Positions 21,271 through 34,724 of a stretch of DNA of 64,000 nt are shown here, one piece after another. This DNA comes from Paraescarpia echinospica (taxonomy: Eukaryota; Annelida; Polychaeta; Sabellida; Siboglinidae). The notes beneath the pieces were generated by a model. It was not told the DNA's origin. It made no database searches and saw only the letters and a list, made by a program, of their open reading frames with translations. The stretch covers positions 16,140,915 to 16,204,914 of the forward strand of contig CM034534.1 of NCBI GenBank assembly GCA_020002185.1, read 5' to 3'. The position numbers and the translations under genes are program-made. The stretch's first letter is position 1, and each line of letters starts with the position of its first letter.

Positions 21271-22620
21271 TTGTTTCATTCCTGTTACTATTACATGCTG
21301 AAGTCTTCCTGTTACTATCACTATTTCATTTGAAGCAATTACTGTTATTACATTTTTCATCGGAACATTTTATGGTATCATACTATGTATGCATAAATAC
21401 AATAAGTACAATTGTTTGACTCGCAGTCTCAAGAAGTTAAACAAGACAGGTGAATGAAAAGATCTAACTTGCCATTTAGTGATACCCATGCCCAAAGTAT
21501 TTGAAATAATATTTGAAAATATCAAGTACTTTCATCATCATTATTATATAGTATAAAAAATAATAAATATTTATAACAATATATATATATAGTATCTACC
21601 ATATTTAGTACAATCTACTAACTACATTGACTAAGGATAGAACATATATGTTCCATGTTATATTTACATACCACACTGGAATGAAAGACAAAAGCAAAAG
21701 TCAATGCCATACAACTTGGTGGATTATATTACAATCTAATTAAACCACATTGCTCTACTGCTGCTTGGTACTTGGTGGACAGTTGATTGTTGGCTCAAAT
21801 ACAACAGGATGTTTTTCACACCCACTGTGTACACCATGGGGGCAGTCACTAAACCCATAGGCTTACTTGAAAAGGGTAGTTTGCAAATTGGCACTTGGCA
21901 GAACTGGCTTCAAAGTGGTGAAAGCCCAGTTTAATCCCTTTAGTCAATGCAGCAGTCACACTGTACCAGTGTCTCTTGCTATGTAAACGCTCATACAACT
22001 CTAGAGTAAAACTTCACCATGGCCATGCTGAAGTTGACAAGGGGGAGCAACCATAAAACCTGGAGAAACTAATGGAATCTACAACCTACTCAAATGGAAT
22101 TGTTATGTAGTTGAAATTCGGTTTAAATGTTCAATAGTAATAAAAAAGTAATAGGTCAATTACTATTACATTGCTTCCTATTACTATTACATTTAGTTTT
22201 TGCTCAACCTATTATATTACTTCAATATTTGTAATAGTTAGTATTATTATTACATATTATTATTACTATTACCCCAGGCCTGCATGTCACCAAATACACT
22301 CTCATTTTATTTGTTATGTTATGTTTAAAAAAACAGTAAACCAATTAATTTTGCACAATACATGTTTGATGGCAAAAATCACAATTCAAAACTTTCATTT
22401 CATTCATAAAATTTTATTGCGAGTTATTGCAGTGGTAATCTCTTCATTTTGAGAGCTCTATTCAATGTTGATCAGTTCAGAGTCCACGGCAGGACTTTCG
22501 TGTAATGGAAAAGTTGCCACACACAAGTGCCAATTGTTAGGGGGCCTAGTCTTTAAACCCAAGAAACAATGTTCATTAAACACTCCCTAGCATAAGACTA
22601 GCTTCCCAAATGAATGTAGA
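21270..22620. other. No gene; short TATTACTATTAC-rich stretches
   Basis: GTAATAGTAA-like motifs cluster at 21,255-21,360 and, more densely and in both orientations, at 22,130-22,280. The rest of the interval is unrecognised AT-rich DNA. Confidence 0.55.
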
Positions 22621-22621
22621 A

Positions 22622-22663
22622 TAAAGACAGAACAAGAATGCAAGCATTCTTGTTCTGTCTTTA
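22622..22663. repeat. Near-perfect palindrome
   Basis: AAAGACAGAACAAGAATGC, AA, then its exact reverse complement: 20-bp perfect arms (counting the outer T-A pair) with a 2-bp spacer. Too small a loop for a miRNA precursor; a foldback-element remnant or a recent inverted duplication. Confidence 0.95.
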
Positions 22664-23067
22664 CTGTACTTATACATAGGATAATATGTCTGATCAATAA
22701 ACTAAATCGTACGGCATTACGTAAGTGTACATTACATACTGTTAGTGACCTACACCAGTTTGTTTGCCATTTGTCTGATGTTTTAGTTAGTCATGGGCAA
22801 TTTTTAGCTATACACGTAGTGCCAAAATGTCCCATCTGCAACAATTTCAGCTTTCCCATCCGCAACGATTTTTTTCACTAAAATTCCAGTAACTTGGTTA
22901 CTATTGTGTTGTTTTAAAATAGTTAACATATATTAATATCTAGGATTATTATTCAGTTATCTACTGATCTAAGTCAATAGGTAAAATGTATATTAACAAA
23001 AGAAAATGTTAAGGTACACCACCATCACCTAAGTGTGATGGCATTTTTTTATCCTGTCCACAATGCT

Positions 23068-23140
23068 TATATATATATACATATATATATAACATTATAC
23101 ATATATACATATAATTATATATATATATATATATATAATG
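23068..23140. repeat. (TA/TACA)n microsatellite
   Basis: TATATATACATATATATATA-type simple sequence. Confidence 0.9.
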
Positions 23141-23244
23141 TATTAGCCATATCAATTAATATTTACATAATTGTCTTACCTATAGTGTGCCTTATATGTA
23201 TTTGTAATAGTATGTTTCTATCGCAAATAGTAATAAATAGTAAT

Positions 23245-24720
23245 TGAGATATGAAGGGTTGAAGTCTCTGATTGTCCTGTCTGCAACAAAACGGATACTA
23301 CAGAATCGTGCGCTTGAACTTTGACTTTGAGCATCAATTAAGTTATATGACCATGCTTAGGTATTTTTTAGTTGTTTCTTGTGTTTTTAACTGTGTGATT
23401 GTGTAACAGCTAAATATTAGACAATAAAATCACACTGTCAAAACACAACAAGCAACTAAGAAAAATACTTTTTCTGAGTTTTATGTTAAGAAATATATAT
23501 ATATACATTGGCAGTTTCAAATAAACAATGAGTTGTGCATCATTTAAGTATAGGATTGCCATTTTAGGTCACTTTTCCGAATAACAGTAATAGCCCCTGT
23601 ACAACTCCCAAATGAAATACATGCAATGTTACAGGTAATGCAATGTCTGGAAGCAGCGTCTCAAAGATACGGAAATTGCCTAATTACCTCCAATTAACTA
23701 ACTGAATGATCAGAAATCCAAATTTGTGGTGCTTTCATCCATGCTGCTGATATTGTTATAAAACGCAATGCGTGCCTAGACAATCGGGAGGTCATACTAA
23801 TTCGACCTTCACCATATCAGCAAGATCAACAAGTTCCTGACAAGAATGACTGGAGGGTAATCATTGCGCTACGTCACACAGACTCATAGAAGTTAGATTG
23901 TTGCCAGTGTCACGTGTAGGATCTCAGAAGGGGAGACAGACGACAAACATATGAAGGAACTTCATCTGGGCAGTAGTCAAATTCACTATAGCAAAATGTC
24001 TTATCTTGTGTCACCCATGTCACTCCCCGAGTTGTATCTACCATTTCCTTCCTACAGTCATGTCCTCGAATCCCATACCGAGTCTCCATGTGTTGGTGGT
24101 CATTGAAATGATTCAAGAATGGAGATGGCGGAGAGGGAGTGAGAGAGGGAATGAGAGGGGGGAGAAATGGAGGGATAATGGGAAAGAGGGAGATTTATAT
24201 ATATATATACATTTTATTCCGATCGATCATGAATATAATATATACTTGTACAGTTAATACATGATAATTATAAGAATATAGGATGATAGATCTATGGAGA
24301 CCTGCACTAAGACCTAAAAGATCGCTGGCATGCAGGCCACCATAGCATATGACGAATATGTATTTATAGTATATTATAGTAATAGTTAAATAAAACACAA
24401 CAATTAAGTAAATAATATTTATTAAAGTACAAGAAAATTAGTAAACGTAATTAAAAACAATAGGAATTAATATAAGTGATTTACACTACTATATATATAT
24501 ATATCTAATTCCCACTAACCTATCTGTATATTACGTTGACCGATCAATCTTGATCATTAAACAACGGTTGGTTTATTGTTGGAGGAAACAAAAGAAAAAG
24601 AAGAAAAAGGAAATATACAAAAGACCAAAAGTATGAGAAGAGAGAAAAAATTTATAAAATAACTTTATCACTATAGCAATTAATACTAGCAGAACAATAC
24701 TAACTTGGACGTTATTACGT
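23245..24720. other. No gene seen
   Basis: AT-rich. A purine-rich tract (GGGAGAGAG type) at 24,120-24,190 and TA runs at 24,195 and 24,488 are the only features. Confidence 0.5.
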
Positions 24721-24721
24721 A

Positions 24722-24985
24722 GCCGAGCATCGGAACCGTGCGTACCAGTGATAAACGTCCGAGCACTAAACGCGCATGCGCCTATTGTGGCGTCTTTCCT
24801 GTGCACGGACGCGGAACAGCAAGCCGAGCATCGGAACCGCGTGTGTCAGTGATAAAGGTCCGAGCACTCAACACGCATACGTGTGCATGTTGTGGTGCTC
24901 AGACACGGCACATCGGAACTGTGCTCATCGGTGTTATAGGTCCGAGCACATTCCCGACCGCGCTGCGTTTCAGTTCTCCCTTTGT
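24722..24985. repeat. GC-rich direct repeat, about 100 bp, nearly 3 copies
   Basis: GCCGAGCATCGGAACCG...CAGTGATAAA(C/G)GTCCGAGCACT(A/C)AAC(G/A)CGCAT recurs at 24,722 and 24,823, and partially at 24,911. It is CpG-rich in an AT-rich region and contains a perfect NRF1-type GCGCATGCGC. A related segment (inverted CCGAGCATTGAACACGCATG) lies at 27,250-27,272. Confidence 0.8.
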
Positions 24986-25682
24986 CTCGGACTCATTACT
25001 TATCGTACTGCTTACTAAAATAGGTCTACCAACATATACTTTGAATATATACTATAATTATCTAGGTAATGCCGCCAGTCATTTGCACGACGCAACATGA
25101 TCATAAGAACAATTATGTGTTCAAATGATATAAAGAAAACTTTGTTTACTACTTTATGATGGAGTCTTCATAAATATATGCTATTAGAAAATTTGATGTT
25201 TCTTACAATATGTTCCAAATGGTGTTAGGATTTGACAGATATTGTAGTGCTACTGACATGATTATTTACAGTAATTTGCTTAGTGTTCCTGGTATTATAA
25301 CTTTTGACATATAGATTTACATGCCGGTTGTAGTTCTAAATTATCTTTTTACTGATGGTTCAAGTAGCAGCAATCTTTTACTTACTGGCCATATGTAACT
25401 ATTGTCAATATCACAACTACAGAATGCAGTAATGCATTTGTAAGTTGTGCAGAGTCTGCGAATAAAGCATATATTATAAATAAAATATACTTTTATTACA
25501 CCTGTAACCATAGTAATTTGCAAAAGCAATTGCTCAAAGCAATGTACAGTCTAATTACATGCACAATATAGCATACATAACTATGTAAATATAGACCCTA
25601 AGTGTGGGCATTAGTAGTTTTGTAAAATATGTATGTATTGTATGTATGTAAATAAAAAAGTCATTATTATTATTGTTCATGT

Positions 25683-25852
25683 TATTATGCGGGTGCGTGC
25701 CCAGGGAAGTTTTCTCATTGCCCGGAAACCCCCCCAAGAAATCCCACACTATATGGCAGTGTACAGTGAATGATGGCATGCAACATCCACCGTTACTGTG
25801 ATACCCATTTGGGAACCCCCCAATATATCAATCCTGGGTACGCCCCTGTTAT
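25683..25852. mobile_element. Small MITE with imperfect TIRs
   Basis: ATTATGCGGGTGCGTGCCCA at the left and, inverted, ATAACAGGGGCGTACCCAGG at the right, 170 bp overall. GGGGCGTACCCAGG-type ends are common on animal MITEs. Confidence 0.5.
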
Positions 25853-25859
25853 GTGTGTT

Positions 25860-26880
25860 ACATATAATGATATACTAGTTATAATGAGTTATGACAACAG
25901 CAGAGTAGAAACACCAGAAGAAGATTTTATTGAAACAATGCATACAGAGATGTGAAAGAACATGAAAAGTAATGTTATAAATACAATCACAGTTGCAGAA
26001 TAGCATCAGTGTCTAAGTACTGACACTAGAAACCCATTAGCCAGTTTAAATATATGTAAATACATTGCATATAAATAGTAATTGGTCTATCTAATATTTA
26101 CTTTAGGCTCATCTTAATTAACAATAAAATAATTGTAAAATATCAACTGAAAATATTAATTCAATTTTTAAAATGCCACTGGCTTAAGGTCGCAGATTCC
26201 ATTTGAAATGTTATATTTTAATTATCAGTCATTAAAAACTACTCGTCATAGATTAAAGTTGCATTCTGAGTTACACAACCATGTTTATGGTGTATGTACA
26301 ACCTAAACAATAATGTCAATATATACTTATTTGAGTATACTTGCTACCATATATGTCACTTTGGCATTTGATGTTATTTGATAAACTACGCTTTTGCAAA
26401 AAAATAAACAGAGCATGCATACGTAATTTTAATTTGGACAATTTTATCTTAGAATTACATATTGTGTGAACTAAAATGTATATGGAGTTGAGGAAAGTTA
26501 TGTATTGTATGGGGCATGACGATTCACTGGAAATTTGTATTTAAAAGATGAACGTTGTCAGAATGCAACTTTAACCTAATGTTGAATATATTCTGTCTAT
26601 ATCAAAAGAAGTTCAAAATGTCTTAATAATCAGTTTGCATGACGACAACCATGGTTTTAAAATGTCAAATAGCATTCAATATTATAAAAATACTTTTTAG
26701 TCAGCCAAATTAATTAATTGCACAACTTAATATATTATTGGTCAGAATTAGATTATAAAATGTGATTTTCATAGGATGTTCCACAAAACAATCCTTCAGC
26801 ATTTCAAAGAATTACAAGGAGTGCAACCCCTCATTTAATTGTTTATATTATTAAGAGTTGTCAACGTATAATTTTACAAA
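25860..26880. other. No gene; weak internal inverted repeat
   Basis: ATTAAAGTTGCATTCTGA at about 26,253-26,270 is inverted at 26,556-26,573 (TCAGAATGCAACTTTAAC). Possibly an old MITE. No coding similarity. Confidence 0.45.
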
Positions 26881-27290
26881 CACTCATGTCTAGCCAACAC
26901 CACTCGATCCCTCAAACAGGCCGAGATCACTACCACACAGCACAGTTCACCGAGACAGGTCGAGTTGATTAAGGCTAAGGCCGAGATCACCGAGAATCCA
27001 TCGAGGGGCCGAATGGCGAATCGAGTGGATAATATCGCTTAGCTTTGCCCATGCGGCCTGGGTATTGCGACGTCGACGCAACCAACTTTTTTGAAATCGC
27101 GTCGATACAGTTGCACGATTGTCGAACATTTTACTTGCTTCATTTTATTCTAAACTGTCGAACGTATCGCCAACGTTGATCCCAAATAAAACTACGTCAT
27201 GATCTACTGCCGTATTTAGCGGAAGCGAGAGCAAACACGTGATGACTGCGCATGCGTGTTCAATGCTCGGATCTTTAACGCTGAGGCACA

Positions 27291-30200
27291 TGGGGTAAGA
27301 CCACATTAAGGATTCGTCCGCCATTACCGACCGAAAGAGTGCCCTTGAAAATATCGTTTTGGTGTCATTTGTGAATTTTGTTCGAGCACTTTGGCATGGC
27401 ACATGTCAGTCCAGTGAATACTGAATGTACTACTACATTAGATCTTTCACGAGGTAGCAATAAACATACGCTATTCGCACAGTGGCTATTTTGCAGAACG
27501 CACCAATATTTCAAAATCCGTCACCAGATTGGGGCGAAATTGAGGGGTGTCAGGTTTGGGTGGATTTTTCTGAAAACTGAGGTATGAGAATTTTACGAGT
27601 TTTCCACAGCACTTGTGTGAATGGAGGTTAAATATGCTGTGAAATTTTCAAGAAAATTGTTCGTCAAATTTAGCAGGAAATGAAGGAAACGTTATAATGG
27701 CCGCCTATGTAAAATTTAAATGTGGTCTTACCCCAAATTAGAAATATGCCTGTTTTATCACAAAAACTGCCAAAATGTGATTTGAGCGACGGGTGATGGT
27801 TTTTTCGGCTGTATTTGGAAGTTGGTGTAGACCGGAATACTGTGCAGCTATTGCATACCATTAGTATTACATCTAAAAGAAGTTTTAAAAGTAATTAATA
27901 AGCCAGTTATTATGTGATATGCATGGAAAATAAAGTGATAATTTTGGTGGCGTGAAAGTTAAAAAGTACATTCCAAGCATGTTCTATGATACTGAGTACC
28001 ACGAAAGCTTGTGTAAAAAGTGTATATGTGTCAGGGTGTGGAGTTTCTTTTAAATCTCCATCATGTGCAACAATATTGACATATTTCCAGTAGGATGAAT
28101 TTCGCCTTAGTTATATCATTTATATTTTGTAAGCGACATCTATAAATGCGTGTTTCATAACCCCAATACTAACGTGGGTGTTTCTGCTGTTCCAACTTGT
28201 CCTTCCTAATTATATGGCACTTATACATATCATACTTGGATCGCACAATAAGCAATAATGGGCAAGCAGGCAACATTTTGATTCCACCCCCCCCCTAACG
28301 CGGCCCTAATTTTTGTGAAATGTTGGCCACCATAGGAAGCAAATTGTCCACACACTTCTACTAATCAGGCATCTAGCACCTATTTTTTATAGCAACATCC
28401 ATACACTAACTGAGACAAGAAAAACAATTGAGAATCTACATAAATATACCACGAATGTAACAGAGAATATCATAACAGTGTGTGACTCTCCAAATGTGCA
28501 GCGACCGCAATGATCCAAATTAGTTCATTTTTAGCCATAAAAATTAAAACTAGTCACCTAAGAGAAGGGTCATATGTTGAAATTGTGTACATGGACTGGC
28601 ATACTATCATTTTCAACGATCATGTGCTTTTCAGCTGTAATATAACCGAATCATACCGAAGTTTGCACAAGGCAAGGCAGCTTAAATTAATTGTAGGCTG
28701 ACGTCAACTACTCTGACAAGAAGCTGTTTTTACCACTGGTATTTTGTACGTTATATCCGTATATTTAACATCATAAATGTTTGTTAGTACCCTTGTAAGA
28801 ATTTGGCGATGTTTGAATAAAATATGATTAGGACAATGGACTCGTTGATGTACTTGGAGAGATACTGGGTGCCACAACTGTCAACAACCTTTATCACGTG
28901 TCTTGGATGTCCTTGTCAAACGTTTGTTTCTTTCTGAAATTAACTATTTTGCCAGTAGTATCTCTTGTTTCCAATAATGTGTGTACATCAGCGAAATATA
29001 TAGTGGCCAAGTAATTGACGTGTGGCGATGTTTGGACACTCTGTATCAAGCAGAGATCTGCGCCTGTGTAAAAGTATGGTTATTTTAAGGGGGGTTAGGA
29101 CAACAATTTGTGTGACGCATGATACACGTTCCACTTGGCATCTCAGTTTTGGTTTCATAATGTACTATGTATATACCTCAATTTACACCCAGCATTTTAG
29201 CCCGTTATCTACAATATAATTGTAGTTACCATCAAAAGACGCCTCTGTGCCTTTCAATATTGTGAATATTGTTGAAATGCCTGGCTTGTGCTTTTGACAC
29301 CTACTGGTGTCGTACACGAGTGACATATAGTTCATGATTGCATCAGATTATTTAGCATAGTTTGTGGGCATTACATAATAAAAAAATTCGTGAAGATTTG
29401 CAAAGTGCATGTCCAATAAAATGCTGCTTAAAATAATGATTTTGTGTATTTTTTGCAAAAGGATACATTTTATGAAAAATTACCAAAAAATATATTTCGT
29501 TAATATTCTATATATTTGATTCCCATATCGGTAAGATACTGTGTTGGCCTGTATGCTGTGCTCAGTACCATTCATACCAGGCAAACGTCGTATGTAATAT
29601 AAAGTACCGAATAAGCATGTTTAAACCAACTCAAGGCGCTGTTTAGCTTGGAGGTGTGCACAGTTTGATGACGCATATTTTAATTGTTACTGAGACAGTG
29701 TAAATTTCCCTTTGTGGTTAATCTAGTTATATGTATAGCTTGATATAAATCTAACTTTCGTGAAGATTTGGAAGATTCAGGAGATCTATTTGGGGTAAGA
29801 CCACATTAAGGATTCGTCCGCCATTACCGACCGAAAGAGTGCCCTTGAAAATATCGTTTTGGTGTCATTTGTGAATTTTGTTCGAGCACTTTGGCATGGC
29901 ACATGTCAGTCCAGTGAATACTGAATGTACTACTACATTAGATCTTTCACGAGGTAGCAATAAACATACGCTAGTCGCTCGCGTATTCGCACAGTGGCTA
30001 TTTTGCAGAACGCACCAATATTTCAAAATCCGTCACCAGATTGGGGCGAAATTGAGGGGTGTCAGGTTTGGGTGGATTTTTCTGAAAACTGAGGTATGAG
30101 AATTTTACGAGTTTTCCACAGCACTTGTGTGAATGGAGGTTAAATATGCTGTGAAATTTTCAAGAAAATTGTTCGTCAAATTTAGCAGGAAATGAAGGAA

Positions 30201-33200
30201 ACGTTATAATGGCCGCCTATGTAAAATTTAAATGTGGTCTTACCCCAAATTAGAAATACGCCCGTTTTATCACAAAAACTGCCAAACTGTGATTTGAGCG
30301 ACGGGTGATGGTTTTTCGGCTGTATTTGGAAGCTGGTGTAGACCAGAATATCGTGCAGCTATTGCATACTGTTAGTATTACATCTAAAAGAAGTTTTAAA
30401 AGTAATTAATAAGCCAGTTATTATGTGATATGCATGGAAAATAAAGTGATAATTTTGGTGGCGTGAAAGTTAAAAAGTACATTCCAAGCATGTTCTATGA
30501 TACTGAGTACCACGAAAGCTTGTGTAAAAAGTGTATATGTGTCAGGGTGTGGAGTTTCTTTTAAATCTCCATCATGTGCAACAATATTGACATATTTCCA
30601 GTAGGATGAATTTCGCCTTAGTTATATCATTTATATTTTGTAAGCGACATCTATAAATGCGTGTTTCATAACCCCAATACTAACGTGGGTGTTTCTGCTG
30701 TTCCAACTTGTCCTTCCTAATTATATGGCACTTATATATATCATACTTGGATCGCACAATAAGCAATAATGGGCAAGCAGGCAACATTTTGATTACCCCC
30801 CCCCTAACGCGGCCCTAATTTTAGTGAAATGTTGGCCACCATAGGAAGCAAGTTGTCCACACACTTCTACTAATCAGGCATCTAACACCTATTTTTTTAT
30901 AGCAACATCCATACACTAATTGAGACAAGAAAAACAATTGAGAATCTACATAAATATACCACGAATGTAACAGAGAATATCATAACAGTGTGTGACTCTC
31001 CAAATGTGCAGCGACCGCAATGATCCAAATTAGTTCATTTTTAGCCATAAAAATTAAAACTAGTCACCTAAGAGAAGGGTCATATGTTGAAATTGTGTAC
31101 ATGGACTGGCATACTATCATTTTCAACGATCATGTGCTTTTCAGCTGTAATATAACCGAATCATACCGAAGTTTGCACAAGGCAAGGCAGCTTAAATTAA
31201 TTGTAGGCTGACGTCAACTACTCTGACAAGAAGCTGTTTTTACCACTGGTATTTTGTACGTTATATCCGTATATTTAACATCATAAATGTTTGTTAGTAC
31301 CCTTGTAAGAATTTGGCGATGTTTGAATAAAATATGATTAGGGCAATGGACTCGTTGATGTACTTGGAGAGATACTGGGTGCCACAACTGTCAACAACCT
31401 TTATCACGTGTCTTGGATGTCCTTGTCAAACGTTTGTTTCTTTCTGAAATTAACTATTTTGCCAGTAGTATCTCTTGTTTCCAATAATGTGTGTACATCA
31501 GCGAAATATATAGTGGCCAAGTAATTGACGTGTGGCGATGTTTGGACACTCTGTATCAAGCAGAGATCTGCGCCTGTGTAAAAGTATGGTTATTTTAAGG
31601 GGGGTTAGGACAACAATTTGTGTGACGCATGATACACGTTCCACTTGGCATCTCAGTTTTGGTTTCATAATGTACTATGTATATACCTCAATTTACACCC
31701 AGCATTTTAGCCCGTTATCTACAATATAATTGTAGTTACCATCAAAAGACGCCTCTGTGCCTTTCAATATTGTGAATATTGTTGAAATGCCTGGCTTGTG
31801 CTTTTGACACCTACTGGTGTCGTACACGAGTGACATATAGTTCATGTTTGCATCAGATTATTTAGCATAGTTTGTAGGCATTACGTAATACAAAAATTCG
31901 TGAAGATTTGCAACGTGCATGTCCAATAAAATGCTGCTTAAAATAATGATTTTGTGTATTTTTTGCAAAAGAAAACATTTTATGAAAAATTACAAAAAAA
32001 TATATTTCGTTAATATTCTATATATTTTATTCCCATATCGGTAAGATACTGTGTTGGCCTGTATGCTGTGCTCAGTACCATTCATACCAGGCAAACGTCG
32101 TATGTAATATAAAGTACCGAATAAGCATGTTTAAACCAACTCAAGGCGCTGTTTAGCTTGGAGGTGTGCACAGTTTGATGACGCATATTTTAATTGTTAC
32201 TGAGACAGTGTAAATTTCCCTTTGTGGTTAATCTAGTTATATGTATAGCTTGATATAAATCTAACTTTCGTGAAGATTTGGAAGATTCAGGAGATCTATT
32301 TGGGGTAAGACCACATTAAGGATTCGTCCGCCATTACCGACCGAAAGAGTGCCCTTGAAAATATCGTTTTGGTGTCATTTGTGAATTTTGTTCGAGCACT
32401 TTGGCATGGCACATGTCAGTCCAGTGAATACTGAATGTACTACTACATTAGATCTTTCACGAGGTAGCAATAAACATACGCTATTCGCACAGTGGCTATT
32501 TTGCAGAACGCACCAATATTTCAAAATCCGTCACCAGATTGGGGCGAAATTGAGGGGTGTCAGGTTTGGGTGGATTTTTCTGAAAACTGAGGTATGAGAA
32601 TTTTACGAGTTTTCCGCAGCACTTGTATCAATGGAGGGTAAATATGCTGTGAAATTTTCAAGAAAATTGTTCGTCAAATTTAGCAGGAAATGAAGGAAAC
32701 GTTATAATGGCCGCCTATGTAAAATTTAAATGTGGTCTTACCCCAAATTAGAAATACGCCCGTTTTATCACAAAAACTGCCAAACTGTGATTTGAGCGAC
32801 GGGTGATGGTTTTTCGGCTGTATTTGGAAGCTGGTGTAGACCAGAATATCGTGCAGCTATTGCATACTGTTAGTATTACATCTAAAAGAAGTTTTAAAAG
32901 TAATTAATAAGCCAGTTATTATGTGATATGCATGGAAAATAAAGTGATAATTTTGGTGGCGTGAAAGTTAAAAAGTACATTCCAAGCATGTTCTATGATA
33001 CTGAGTACCACGAAAGCTTGTGTAAAAAGTGTATATGTGTCGGGGTGTGGAGTTTCTTTTAAATCTCCATCATGTGCAACAATATTGACATATTTCCAGT
33101 AGGATGAATTTCGCCTTAGTTATATCATTTATATTTTGTAAGCGACATCTATAAATGCGTGTTTCATAACCCCAATACTAACGTGGGTGTTTCTGCTGTT

Positions 33201-34724
33201 CCAACTTGTCCTTCCTAATTATATGGCACTTATACATATCATACTTGGATCGCACAATAAGCAATAATGGGCAAGCAGGCAACATTTTGATTCCACCCCC
33301 CCCCCCTAACGCGGCCCTAATTTTTGTGAAATGTTGGCCACCATAGGAAGCAAATTGTCCACACACTTCTACTAATCAGGCATCTAGCACCTATTTTTTA
33401 TAGCAACATCCATACACTAACTGAGACAAGAAAAACAATTGAGAATCTACATAAATATACCACGAATGTAACAGAGAATATCATAACAGTGTGTGACTCC
33501 AAATGTGCAGCGACCGCAATGATCCAAATTAGTTCATTTTTAGCCATAAAAATTAAAACTGGTCACCTAAGAGAAGGGTCATATGTTGAAATTGTGTACA
33601 TGGACTGGCATGCTATCATTTTCAACGATCATGTGCTTTTCAGCTGTAATATAACCGAATCATACCAGAAGTTTGCAAGCGGGCAGCTTAAATTAATTGT
33701 AGGCTGACGTCAACTTCTCCTGACAAGAAGCTGAAATTTTTACCACTGGTATTTTGTACGTTATATCCGTATATTTAACATCGTCAAATGTTTGTTAATT
33801 GCCCTTGTAAGAATTTGGCGTGTTTGAATAAAATATGATTGAACAATGGACTCGTTGATGTACTTTGGAGGATACTGGGTGCCACAACTGTCAACAACCT
33901 TTATCACGTGTCTTGGATGTCCTTGTGAAACGTTTGTTTCTTTCTCAAATTAACTATTTTGCCAGTAGTATCTCTTGTTTCCAATAATGTGTGTACATCA
34001 GCGAAAAATATAGTGGCCAAGTAATTGACGTGTGGCGATGTTTGGACACTCTGTATCAGGCAGAGATCTGCGCCTGTGTAAAAGTATGGTTATTTTAAGG
34101 GGGGTTAGGACAACAATTTGTGTGACGCATGATACACGTTCCACTTGGCATCTCAGTTTTGGTTTCATAATGTACTATGTATATACCTCAATTTACACCC
34201 AGCATTTTAGCCCGTTATCTACAATATAATTGTAGTTACCATCAAAGACGCCTCTGTGCCTGTATTGTGAGTATTGTTGAAATACTACAACGTGCTTTTT
34301 GTTACCTACTGGTGTCGTACGAGTGACATATAGTTCATGATTGCATCAGATTATTTAGCATAGTTTGTAGGCATTACATAATAAAAAAAATTCGTGAAGA
34401 TTTTGGTATTAGCCGATGCTGTAAAATAATGATTTTTGTGTATTTTTGAGGATACATTTTATGAAAAATTACAAAAAAATATATTTCGTTAATATTCTAT
34501 ATATTTTATTCCCATATCGGTAAGATACTGTGTTGGCCTGTATACTGTGCTCAGTACCATTCATACCAGGCAAACGTCGTATGTAATATAAAGTACCGAA
34601 TAAGCATGTTTAAACCAACTCAAGACGCTGTTTAGCTCGGAGGTGTGCACAGTTTGATGACGCATATTTTAATTGTTACTGAGGCAGTGTAAATTTCCCT
34701 TTGTGGTTAATCTAGTTATATGTA
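27291..34724 (+). repeat. Tandem array of a 2.5-kb unit, three copies, running into the assembly gap
   Basis: Units start at 27,291, 29,791 and 32,301 (periods 2,500 and 2,510). Units 1 and 2 look nearly identical by eye; unit 3 diverges in its last third (33,660-34,430, small indels). Unit 2 has a 12-bp insertion (GTCGCTCGCGTA) at about 29,974. Each unit starts with TGGGGTAAGACCACATT. The first unit begins exactly at this sequence, with unrelated DNA before it. No long ORF or known protein; the short frames repeated in each unit decay in unit 3, so they are not conserved as coding. Copy number is unknown because the array meets the N run. Confidence 0.95.
27292..27734. mobile_element. TIR-bounded MITE-like segment inside tandem unit 1
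   Basis: GGGGTAAGACCACATT at the left is exactly inverted at the right (AATGTGGTCTTACCCC); 443 bp. Equivalent segments are at 29,792-30,246 and 32,302-32,744; in those the inverted match extends to ATTTGGGG...CCCCAAAT. Confidence 0.8.

Noticed and set aside
22622..22663. miRNA precursor
   Set aside because: The 2-base spacer leaves no loop for a hairpin precursor.
23910..24257. 68- and 83-codon overlapping frames
   Set aside because: No similarity, no splice context, and the plus frame is a purine-rich tract.
26947..27402. Minus-strand frames before and into the first 2.5-kb unit as a gene
   Set aside because: One crosses the border between unique and repeated DNA, and there is no family similarity or consistent splice sites.
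27378..34229. Recurrent 63-73-codon frames in each 2.5-kb unit
   Set aside because: They recur only because the units repeat. No similarity, and unit 3 changes them by indels and substitutions without sign of protein conservation.
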